Assembly: GCF_001426705.1 (NCBI RefSeq)
Contig: NZ_LMFC01000002.1
Location: 102,558-166,557, forward strand
DNA from: Cellulomonas sp. Root485
GTDB taxonomy: Bacteria; Actinomycetota; Actinomycetes; Actinomycetales; Cellulomonadaceae
Direction of reading: 5' to 3'
Length of the DNA: 64,000 nucleotides
Shown here: positions 38,361-45,538 of the stretch, one piece after another
How positions within the stretch are numbered: position 1 is the first letter of the stretch
How the letters are laid out: every line of letters begins with the position of its first letter
Notes under the pieces: generated by a model
Seen by the model: the letters and a program-made list of their open reading frames with translations, nothing else
Told to the model about the DNA's origin: nothing
Database searches by the model: none
Program-made: the position numbers and the translations under genes

Positions 38361-38378
38361 GCTCCCTTCGTTGGGAGC
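38361..38378 (+). terminator. Small hairpin after the nuclease-like gene
   Basis: GCTCCC-TTCGTT-GGGAGC, eight bases past the stop codon. The stem is short, so function is uncertain. The rest of the 270-bp gap to the next gene end shows nothing clear. Confidence 0.35.
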
Positions 38379-38624
38379 TGACGCCTCACATGGTCTCCGG
38401 TGAACCCACACCGAGCACCTGCGCGGCCTCGGGAATCGCTGCAAATCCGCTCGGATAGTCCGGCGCACCTCGGCGACCATGGGCACGGCACTCTCACGAC
38501 GTTCACGCGGGCAATTACTAAGACGTCCTGTGAAACGGGTGTTTCCAAGGGGTGCAGTTCGCTGGACCCGCCGGGGCGACCCAGTTCCTGCCGGTCGCGC
38601 CCTGCCGAACGAGCGCCGGGGTGA

Positions 38625-39953
38625 CTAGCCTTCGTCGACAATCGGCACCCGGTGCTCCTGAGCCCAGTCTTTCAACGCCGCTCTGCGGGCGCCCTGCCAG
38701 AACGCCCAGACAAGTCCTCCGTCGAGCGTGAGCTGTGGCAGTTCGGGATATCCGTACGCATGCCCAAGCGCATGGTGCAGTCGTGCCGCTGCCGCGACCA
38801 TCCCGACTCCTCCTTCAGCGAGATCGCCAATCTGAGCGAACGTCGAGACTGTCGGGGGCGACGACAACCGCCTGCCGGCGACGGCCGGGTTGCCTGCGCG
38901 CCAGTTTCCAATGACTGTAGATCCGACGTGCACGGCCGGTCGCACGCTAACCCGAACCTCCGCCATCCCGTCGGCGTATGCCCGTTCGTGCGCGTGCACC
39001 GCCAGGTATTGGAGCGACCATGCGATCGTCTCGGCGAGAAGCTCGTCGGATAACACGAGAACGGTCGGGTCCGCCCCATCTGGCACGAACAATCTCACTG
39101 CGACCGCCCCAGCACCATCGGTGTGGAGTTCGGTTACCGCCCCATACGGCGTCTCGGTGGCGTTGTGTTCGGTGTCGTCGGCCCGGAGTCGCTGATATCC
39201 GACGCTGGCGCGCTTGAAGTGGCGGTCCTCCCTCCCGCCCAGAGTGCCCACCCGAGTCTCGCGGGCAGCATTCTCAAACTCGACGAAGGTGGCCCTTGTA
39301 AGGGTGACCTCGCCCGGCAGCTCGGGCAAGAGGGCGACGACCATCCATGTTTCCCGGGAGTTTGGTAGTTGTGACGTGAGTTCGGACTCGACGTATTCGA
39401 GACGACTCCGGCGCTCTGTTGCGTCGGCCAAGCGCGCGCGATACGCCGCTGCGACTTCGGGCTCGGAGAGGTATCGAGTCGTTGAGCCGTTGCGCGTGGG
39501 GAATCTGAGACTGTCGTTGACGAGTACTGCGTGTGGCGCGAGGTAGCTGCGGGGCACTGCGATCAGGATGAACCCATGAGTGCCATCCGAGCCGTCTGGC
39601 ACCAGAATGACGTCGAACGCCGGAAGTGGCGAGAGGCCGGCGGCGACCACCTGACGCATTCGTGCCGCTTCGGCATCGGAGATTTCTACGCCGTCAGCGC
39701 GACTCGCGCGAGCGTGATCGTCCTCCGCCACGCCGATGACGATCAGACCCCCCGCTGTGTTGGCGAGTGCGGCGACGTCTCCGGCCAACGACCGCTTGTC
39801 GGCGTCGGACCGGCCGTAAGTCGACGCCTTGAAGTCCAGATCGAACGCCTCCGTTGCGCCAGCGTCGACGAGTCCTCGCACCTGATCGGCGGTGATCTCG
39901 TCGAGGCTGCCGCCAAGGAGTCCCGCAAGACGTCGCGATCGTAGTCTCCCCAT
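38625..39953 (-). CDS. AlbA_2/Schlafen-type ATP-binding domain protein
   Basis: 442 aa. The first ~150 residues form an AlbA_2 (Schlafen AAA_4) domain: AFDLDFKAS, then GDVAALANTAGGLIVIGVAED, a PAFDVILVP strand and LIAVPRSYLAPHAV. The C-terminal ~290 residues, including FPTRNGSTTRYLSEPEVA and a helical DELLAETIAWSLQYLAVHAHE, are unassigned. Such proteins occur as putative regulators or nucleases in defence islands. ATG 39953 lacks a ribosome binding site, so it may be leaderless or start further in. Last gene of the island on its right side. Confidence 0.72.
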   Translation of the reverse strand: MGRLRSRRLAGLLGGSLDEITADQVRGLVDAGATEAFDLDFKASTYGRSDADKRSLAGDVAALANTAGGLIVIGVAEDDHARASRADGVEISDAEAARMRQVVAAGLSPLPAFDVILVPDGSDGTHGFILIAVPRSYLAPHAVLVNDSLRFPTRNGSTTRYLSEPEVAAAYRARLADATERRSRLEYVESELTSQLPNSRETWMVVALLPELPGEVTLTRATFVEFENAARETRVGTLGGREDRHFKRASVGYQRLRADDTEHNATETPYGAVTELHTDGAGAVAVRLFVPDGADPTVLVLSDELLAETIAWSLQYLAVHAHERAYADGMAEVRVSVRPAVHVGSTVIGNWRAGNPAVAGRRLSSPPTVSTFAQIGDLAEGGVGMVAAAARLHHALGHAYGYPELPQLTLDGGLVWAFWQGARRAALKDWAQEHRVPIVDEG

Positions 39954-40042
39954 AGGGCTGAGCCTAGAAGTCGCCTGCCTCCATCTGGCCTATTGGCACG
40001 GAATCTCAGCCTCCTGAACTGGACCAATACCGGTCTGGGGGC

Positions 40043-40078
40043 GGTGTGCCTGGAAGAGCCAAGGTGGTGTGCCTGGAA
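40043..40078. repeat. Two direct copies of a 13-mer
   Basis: GGTGTGCCTGGAA occurs at 40043-40055 and again at 40066-40078, 23 bp start to start, in the gene-free right border of the island. Confidence 0.5.
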
Positions 40079-40134
40079 CGGCGTCGTCGTGTGCGTGCCC
40101 CGAGGTCAGCGAGTTCTGGGAACCACCCACAGAA

Positions 40135-40170
40135 GAAGGTCCCGGTCAGAGTGATCTGACCGGGACCTTC
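40135..40170 (+). terminator. Strong hairpin at the right side of the island
   Basis: Perfect 15-bp stem (arms 40135-40149 and 40156-40170, 6-base loop) followed by GTCGTT. It shares CCCGGTCAG-N6-CTG(A/G)CCGGG with the hairpin after tRNA-Leu, and both are preceded within 50 bases by CACAGAAG. Confidence 0.7.
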
Positions 40171-40521
40171 GTCGTTCTGCCGCCGGGCCGAGCGGGCCCG
40201 ATAGGGTCCGCCGACATGACGCCTACCTGCTGGTCCGCGTGGCACGAGCGGTACGTCGACCCGGACGGTCCGTCGGCGACGAGATGAGCGCGACGGCCGA
40301 TGCGACCGAGGCGAACGAGGTCCGACCTCGCGTATCAGGCGCTCGACCTGGTGGGTCTGCTGCGTGGGTCCGAGCAGGGTCATGGCACAGACGATGACGC
40401 TCCCGACCCACGCCGCTGAGTGCGCGCGGCGACGGCCGCCGGTTCTCGCTCTTGTGCCAAGGCCCAGCCGTCGAGGAGGGTCGACCTAGCTGCTGTCGCC
40501 GCCGACACCTGGGGGAACGCC

Positions 40522-40842
40522 ATGTCCAACATCGCCCGCCGATGCTCCGACGCCACGTGCCCCGCGCACGGCCAGGTGCAGGCGACCCCGACGTGCGCTG
40601 TGTGCGGCAAGCCGACCGAGTGGACGGTCCTGCGCGTGCCGCCCCCGGGGACCGGACCGATCGCGCCGATCTACTCGACGCCGATGCCGCTCAAGGAGCA
40701 GCAGGAGCAGCCGCACCTGCGTCCGGCCGGCACCGAGACGCGCACCTGCACCAACCCGGCCTGCGCCGACTTCCATCTGGTCCAGGACGCGACGGTCTGC
40801 GCGGGGTGCGGGCACGCGACGGTCGTCGCGAGGGCTCTGTGA
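40522..40842 (+). CDS. Small double zinc-ribbon protein
   Basis: 106 aa from ATG 40522 with GGGGA six bases upstream. Two four-cysteine units: CSDATC...CAVC (about 8-25) and CTNPAC...CAGC (about 75-98), each suited to bind one zinc ion, joined by a Pro-rich linker with a PIAPIYSTPMPL segment. Probably a nucleic-acid or protein adaptor, with role unknown. Its stop overlaps the GyrI-like start (GTGA). Confidence 0.75.
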   Translation: MSNIARRCSDATCPAHGQVQATPTCAVCGKPTEWTVLRVPPPGTGPIAPIYSTPMPLKEQQEQPHLRPAGTETRTCTNPACADFHLVQDATVCAGCGHATVVARAL

Positions 40843-41469
40843 CGGACCGGGTCGACCTCAAGAAGTCGCTCGACAGCTACCAGGCACGCCGGGGGCAGTT
40901 CCGGGTCGTCGACGTGCCCGACCTGCAGTACCTGATGGTCGACGGTCACGGTGACCCGAACTCGTCACCGGCGTTCACCGACGCGGTCGAGACGTTGTAC
41001 CCCGTGGCGTACACGCTCAAGTTCGCCAGCAAGCGTGACCTCGGGCGCGACTACGTCGTCCCGCCGCTCGAGGGTCTGTGGTGGGCGGACGACATGGAGT
41101 CGTTCACGGCGGCGCGGGACAAGGCCCGGTGGGACTGGACGTTGATGCTCCTGGTCCCGGACTGGTTGGGCGAGCAGCTCGTCGCCGCGGCCATCGAGAA
41201 GGTCGCGGCGACGAAGCGGCCGGCGCGGCTCGACGACCTGCGGCTGCAGACCTTGTCCGAGGGGCGGTGCGTGCAGACGTTGCACGTCGGCTCGTTCGAC
41301 GACGAGGCCGCCGTGCTCGCGCAGCTGCACCACGAGTTCATCCCCGGACCACGGGCTGCGCATGGCCGGGACGCACCACGAGATCTACCTCAGCGACTTC
41401 CGGAGGGTCGCGCCAGAGAAGCAGCGCACCATCCTCCGGCAGCCGGTGAGCTCTGCGCCTGTTCTGTGA
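40839..41469 (+). pseudogene. GyrI-like small-molecule-binding domain protein, frameshifted
   Basis: Starts at GTG 40839 and reads as a GyrI-like/SRPBCC-type protein (LKKSLDSYQARRGQFRVVDV, YPVAYTLKFASK, RWDWTLMLLVPDWL) through HHEFIP. There the frame shifts at a run of four C (41342-41345). Removing one C continues the same protein as HGLRMAGTHHEIYLSDFRR and ends in TGA at 41469, giving 209 aa. Without the correction the frame runs into unrelated, low-quality sequence. It is either a real one-base insertion or a sequencing error in the C-run. The family probably senses small ligands. Confidence 0.8.
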
Positions 41470-41596
41470 GTCGACGGCTCGAACCCGGCTCTGCCAAACC
41501 GCGCCCTCCATCAGCCGCTCTGTGGTCAGATGTCCATGCGCACTCACCTTCCACCCGGTGCTGCTGCGCAGGAGCAGTCTCCGAGAGGGGCGTCGC

Positions 41597-42169
41597 GTGA
41601 GCGCACGACAGGTGGTCGTTCGTCGGGCCTCGGGAGTCGTCGCCGTGCTCACGGCCGTCCTCCTCGTGGCGTCGTGCGGTGACGGTGGGATCTCACTTCC
41701 GAGCCCGACCCGGATCCCGACGCCCACGATCACGATCCCGTCGCTCCCGACGCCGACCCCGACGATCACGATCCCGTCGCTCCCGACGCCGACGCTGCCG
41801 TCGCGTCCCACCCCGACCGAGACCGCCGTCGCGCCCGAACCGACGCCGACGGAGCCGGAACCGGAGCCCACCGCGGAGCCGACCCCGGAGCCGACGGAGC
41901 CGGCACCCGTGCCGGTCCCGACGCAGGAGCCGACGGAGACGGCTGTCGCCCCCGAGCCCACGCCGACTCCCACGCCGACCCCGACCCCCACGGCGACCCC
42001 CACGCCGTCGCCGGAGGTCACGCCGTCGCCGTCCGCGTCGACCGACGAGCCGGCCGAGTCGACCGCGGACGGGACCCCGGCGTGGGTCTGGTGGCTGCTC
42101 GGGCTCCTCGTCGTCGGCCTCGGCGTCGGGATCCCGCTGATCATCCGGGCTCGTCGACAGGCTGAGTGA
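41597..42169 (+). CDS. Pro/Thr-rich lipoprotein with C-terminal membrane helix
   Basis: 190 aa from GTG 41597 after GAGGGG. An N-terminal signal with lipobox VASC (Cys at residue 24) predicts lipidation. About 100 residues of PTPT/EPTP repeats follow, including a duplicated TITIPSLPTPT unit that is also repeated at DNA level, then a C-terminal hydrophobic helix (WVWWLLGLLVVGLGVGIPLII) and RARRQAE. A protein tethered at both ends would make a stalk or tether in the wall. No domain with enzymatic function is seen. Confidence 0.8.
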   Translation: MSARQVVVRRASGVVAVLTAVLLVASCGDGGISLPSPTRIPTPTITIPSLPTPTPTITIPSLPTPTLPSRPTPTETAVAPEPTPTEPEPEPTAEPTPEPTEPAPVPVPTQEPTETAVAPEPTPTPTPTPTPTATPTPSPEVTPSPSASTDEPAESTADGTPAWVWWLLGLLVVGLGVGIPLIIRARRQAE

Positions 42170-42240
42170 CAGACGCCAGATCCCGCCACGCCCGTGCCGG
42201 GAGCGCGCGTCTCGTCGCGCCCGCATATGAGAAACACCGT

Positions 42241-42263
42241 GCCGAATCGTTTAGTCATTCGGC
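42241..42263. promoter_or_regulatory. Operator-like inverted repeat upstream of the pectate lyases
   Basis: GCCGAAT (42241-42247) and ATTCGGC (42257-42263) form a perfect inverted repeat with a 9-base spacer. It lies 119-141 bp upstream of the PL1 start, in the only intergenic gap before the pectinase pair. Probably a dimeric repressor site, with regulator unknown. Confidence 0.45.
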
Positions 42264-42381
42264 GTACGGAAAGCGGTCTCCTACGATCCAGAAACCGGTT
42301 GCTCACCCTCCCGACACCGGAACGCCCGGCTCCGTGGGTCGAGGTAGCGGCCTGAACTCCAATGACGAAGATGAGGCAACG

Positions 42382-43965
42382 ATGAGACGAGCATTCGCAC
42401 GACGGCCCCTCGCGGCGGTGGCCACCCTGGCCATGGCCACCACGATCGGCGTGACCGCCATCTCGATGTCCGCCGCGCAGGCCGCCACCGGCGGGGTGAC
42501 CGGCTACGCGACGCAGAACGGCGGCACCACCGGCGGCGCCGGCGGGGCGACCGTGACCGCCTCCACCGGAACCGCGATCCACCAGGCGCTGTGCAGCCGC
42601 GCCAGCACCAGCACCCCGATCACGATCCAGGTCTCGGGGACGATCACGGTCGGGAACACCTCGCAGGTGTCGGGCAGCTGCTCCACCGCGTCCGGCGTGA
42701 TCGAGCTCAAGAACATCAGCAACGTCACCATCGTCGGCGTGGGCGGCGGTGCCACGTTCGACCAGATCGGGATCCACATCCGGGACTCGAAGAACATCAT
42801 CATCCAGAACGTCACCGTCAAGAACGTCAAGAAGTCGGGCTCGCCCACCTCCAACGGCGGCGACGCCATCGGCATGGAGAGCACCGTCCGCAACGTCTGG
42901 GTCGACCACGTGACCCTCGAGGCGTCGGGCGGGGAGTCGGAGGGCTACGACGGACTCTTCGACCTGAAGAACGACGTCGAGTACGTGACGCTGTCCTACT
43001 CGATCCTGCGCAACTCCGGTCGCGGCGGGCTCATCGGCTCCAGCGAGACCGACACGGGCAGCGGGAACATCACGTTCCACCACAACCTGTACTCGAACCT
43101 CGACTCGCGCACCCCGCTGCTGCGCGGGGGCATCGCGCACATCTACAACAACTCGTACGTGAACCTGAACGAGTCGGGGATCAACTCCCGGGCCGGCGCC
43201 AAGGCCAAGGTGGAGAACAACTACTTCAAGAACTCGAAGGACGTCCTCGGCACGTTCTACACGGACCAGGCGGGTACCTGGCAGGTCGCGGGGAACATCT
43301 TCGACAACGTCACCTGGTCGGCCAAGAGCAGCGAGAACAACCCGGCCGGACCGAACGTGGTGTCGACGACGTCGGTCAGCATCCCGTACTCGTACAGCCT
43401 GGACGGCGCCAGCTGCGTGCCCAACGTCGTCGCCCAGACAGCCGGTGCCAACACGGGCCTGAGGGTCTCGGACGGCTCGTGCACCCCGACGACCCCGACG
43501 CCGACCACCACGCCGACGTCGACCCCCACGTCGACCCCGACCTCCACCCCGACGTCGACGCCTACCCCGACCCCGACGTCGACGACGCCGAGCGGGACGA
43601 ACCTCAGCCTCAGCTCGAGCGCGGGTGCGGACGGGTCGAGCAAGGGCAGCGGGACCAGCTACGGCAACGTCAGGGACGGCTCCCTGAGCACGTACTGGTC
43701 GCCGAGCGGCTCGACCGGCAGCATCTCGATCAAGTGGGGATCGGCCACCAAGGTCGCGAAGGTCAACATCCGGGAGACCTCCGGCGCCACCGGCCGGATC
43801 GGCGCGTGGAAGCTGATCAACGCCGACACCGGCGCGGTCCTGAAGACCGGCAGCGGGGCGGGCGTCATCAGCTTCACGGCCACGTCGCTGAAGAAGATCA
43901 CCTTCGAGATCACCGGCGCGTCCTCCACCCCGCAGGTCGCGGAGTTCGAGACCTACGCCAGCTGA
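42382..43965 (+). CDS. Secreted pectate lyase, PL1, with C-terminal carbohydrate-binding-like domain
   Basis: 527 aa. Signal peptide about 1-34 (RRAFARRPLAAVATLAMA...AQA). The PL1 parallel beta-helix domain (about 36-370) has the pectate lyase signature VWVDHVTLE and GYDGLFDLKNDVEYVTLSYS (calcium-binding Asp), plus HHNLYSNLDSRTPLLRGGIAH. It cleaves polygalacturonate by beta-elimination. A TPTPTT/TSTPT linker of about 40 residues leads to a C-terminal ~130-residue domain (NLSLSSSAGADGSSKGSG..) of F5/8-type C or CBM32-like appearance. That domain is nearly identical to the N-terminal domain of the next gene. GAGG lies six bases before ATG. Confidence 0.9.
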   Translation: MRRAFARRPLAAVATLAMATTIGVTAISMSAAQAATGGVTGYATQNGGTTGGAGGATVTASTGTAIHQALCSRASTSTPITIQVSGTITVGNTSQVSGSCSTASGVIELKNISNVTIVGVGGGATFDQIGIHIRDSKNIIIQNVTVKNVKKSGSPTSNGGDAIGMESTVRNVWVDHVTLEASGGESEGYDGLFDLKNDVEYVTLSYSILRNSGRGGLIGSSETDTGSGNITFHHNLYSNLDSRTPLLRGGIAHIYNNSYVNLNESGINSRAGAKAKVENNYFKNSKDVLGTFYTDQAGTWQVAGNIFDNVTWSAKSSENNPAGPNVVSTTSVSIPYSYSLDGASCVPNVVAQTAGANTGLRVSDGSCTPTTPTPTTTPTSTPTSTPTSTPTSTPTPTPTSTTPSGTNLSLSSSAGADGSSKGSGTSYGNVRDGSLSTYWSPSGSTGSISIKWGSATKVAKVNIRETSGATGRIGAWKLINADTGAVLKTGSGAGVISFTATSLKKITFEITGASSTPQVAEFETYAS

Positions 43966-43969
43966 CCTG

Positions 43970-44005
43970 AGCCGCGCGACCCGCTTCCGGGCGGGTCGCG
44001 CGGCT
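43970..44005 (+). terminator. Hairpin between the two pectate lyase genes
   Basis: Perfect 15-bp stem (arms 43970-43984 and 43991-44005, 6-base loop TTCCGG) followed by TCC, just past the PL1 stop. It may attenuate transcription into the PL3 gene, or the PL3 gene may have its own weak promoter. Confidence 0.75.
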
Positions 44006-44034
44006 TCCATCCCCAGACCAAGAAGAGGCACACG

Positions 44035-45276
44035 ATGAGACGAGCACCAGCACGACGGCCCCTGGCGGCCTTGGCCACCCTGGCCATGGCGGCCACGATC
44101 GGGGTCACCGCGATGTCGATGTCCGCCGCGCAGGCCGCGGCCGGGAACCTCAGCCTGGGCGCGGGCGCCGACGGGTCGAGCAAGGCCAGCGGCACCAGCT
44201 ACGGCAACGTCAAGGACGGCTCCCTGAGCACGTACTGGTCGCCGAGCGGCTCCACCGGCACCATCTCGATCAAGTGGGGCTCCGCCACGACGGTGTCGTC
44301 GGCGAGCATCGTCGAGACGTCCGGCGCGAGCGGCCGGATCGGCAGCTGGAAGCTGATCAACGCCGACTCCGGCTCGGTCCTGAAGACCGGCAACGGTGCG
44401 GGTGTCATCAGCTTCAGCTCGACGTCGCTGAAGAAGCTCACGTTCGAGATCACGAGCGCGTCGTCCACGCCGCAGGTGGCCGAGTTCGAGACGTACGCCG
44501 GGGGTACCGCGCCCACGTCGTCGCCGACGTCGTCGCCGACGTCGTCGCCCACGTCGAGCCCGACGTCCTCCCCGACGTCGTCGCCCACCGCGCCGCCGTC
44601 CGGCTCGTGGCCGTCGGCCACCGGGACCAAGAAGGTGTCCTCGACGATCAACGTCTCGGGCACGCTCGACGGCGGGTACGTGCGGTACTACGGCATCTCG
44701 TCGGGTGACCAGAACGAGTCGCAGCCGCCGATCTTCCAGCTCTCCGACGGCGCCACGCTCAAGAACGTCATCATCGGCACCGGTGCCGGCGACGGTGTGC
44801 ACTGCACCGGGACCTGCACGCTGGTCAACGTGTGGTGGGAGGACGTGGGCGAGGACGCCGCCACGCTGAAGGGCTCGTCCAGCTCGCAGGTCATGACCGT
44901 CAACGGCGGCGGCGCCAAGGGTGCCTCGGACAAGGTCTTCCAGCACAACGGCCCGGGCAAGTTCGTCATCAAGAACTTCACGGTGACCGACTTCGGCAAG
45001 CTCTACCGCTCGTGCGGCAACTGCTCCAAGCAGTACGCCCGCACCGTCGTCGTCGACAACATCAAGGTGACCGCGCCGGGCAAGTCCCTGGTCGGGATCA
45101 ACTCCAACCTCGGTGACAAGGCCACGATCACGAACGTGACGATCTACAACGACTCGTCCAAGAAGATCTCGATCTGCGACGAGTACAAGGGAGTGACCTC
45201 CGGCGAACCGTCGAAGATCGGCTCCGGACCGTCGTCCGCGTGCGGCTACTCCACCTCCTCGATCACCTACAAGTGA
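44035..45276 (+). CDS. Secreted pectate lyase, PL3, with N-terminal carbohydrate-binding-like domain
   Basis: 413 aa. The signal peptide is almost the same as that of the PL1 gene. The N-terminal ~125-residue discoidin-like domain (NLSLGAGADGSSKASGT... EFETYAG) is followed by a TSSP repeat linker (about 165-190) and the PL3 domain (TKKVSSTINVSG, IFQLSDGATLKNVIIG, GDGVHCTGTCTLVNVWWEDVGEDAATLKG, VFQHNGPGKFVIKNF). PL3 enzymes cut pectate with calcium. The two pectinases have the extra domain at opposite ends, indicating domain shuffling. Confidence 0.92.
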   Translation: MRRAPARRPLAALATLAMAATIGVTAMSMSAAQAAAGNLSLGAGADGSSKASGTSYGNVKDGSLSTYWSPSGSTGTISIKWGSATTVSSASIVETSGASGRIGSWKLINADSGSVLKTGNGAGVISFSSTSLKKLTFEITSASSTPQVAEFETYAGGTAPTSSPTSSPTSSPTSSPTSSPTSSPTAPPSGSWPSATGTKKVSSTINVSGTLDGGYVRYYGISSGDQNESQPPIFQLSDGATLKNVIIGTGAGDGVHCTGTCTLVNVWWEDVGEDAATLKGSSSSQVMTVNGGGAKGASDKVFQHNGPGKFVIKNFTVTDFGKLYRSCGNCSKQYARTVVVDNIKVTAPGKSLVGINSNLGDKATITNVTIYNDSSKKISICDEYKGVTSGEPSKIGSGPSSACGYSTSSITYK

Positions 45277-45283
45277 CGGCACG

Positions 45284-45317
45284 AACGATCCCGGACCCCT
45301 CAGGGTCCGGGATCGTT
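45284..45317 (+). terminator. Terminator after the PL3 pectate lyase
   Basis: Perfect 15-bp stem (arms 45284-45298 and 45303-45317, 4-base loop) eight bases past the stop codon. Confidence 0.85.
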
Positions 45318-45327
45318 CCGGTCGCAG

Positions 45328-45395
45328 CGAGATCGTGGGTCCGGCCCGAGATCGTGGGTGCGGACGGTCGATCTCGCGTCGAACCCACGATCTCG
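45328..45395. repeat. Three copies of a 13-mer, two direct and one inverted
   Basis: CGAGATCGTGGGT at 45328-45340 and 45347-45359, and its reverse complement at 45383-45395, in the gap before the HSP90-like gene. Either copy can form a hairpin with the inverted unit. Confidence 0.8.
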
Positions 45396-45538
45396 GTGAC
45401 GGTGCGCGGACGCGGGGGTCTGCGACGATGCCGGCGTCAAGCGCGTGGTCTCCGGTGTGGGCGAGGGGGGGCATGGCGATCGCGTTCGTGCACCAGCTTC
45501 TGGCCCTGAGATGACCTCGTCGGCCCTACAGTTCACGC

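Larger units (their letters stand above)
39954..40521. other. Right border region of the island, with repeats and possible gene remnants
   Basis: 568 bp without a full gene. It holds a 13-bp direct repeat (GGTGTGCCTGGAA at 40043-40055 and 40066-40078), the 11-mer GGGAACCACCC near 40119, which is the reverse complement of a sequence just past tRNA-Leu, a strong hairpin (40135-40170), and a 23-codon frame at 40216-40287 that resembles the start of a small SAM-dependent methyltransferase (WHERYVDPDG) but stops at once. Confidence 0.4.

Noticed and set aside
41700..42020. Regular CCGAC/CCGACG repeats that look like a CRISPR or tandem array
   Set aside because: They encode the Pro/Thr linker of the lipoprotein in frame. 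No spacer structure.
41338..45474. 1378-codon minus-strand frame over the pectinases
   Set aside because: Low-complexity Arg/Gly/Asp sequence opposite two well-supported secreted lyases.
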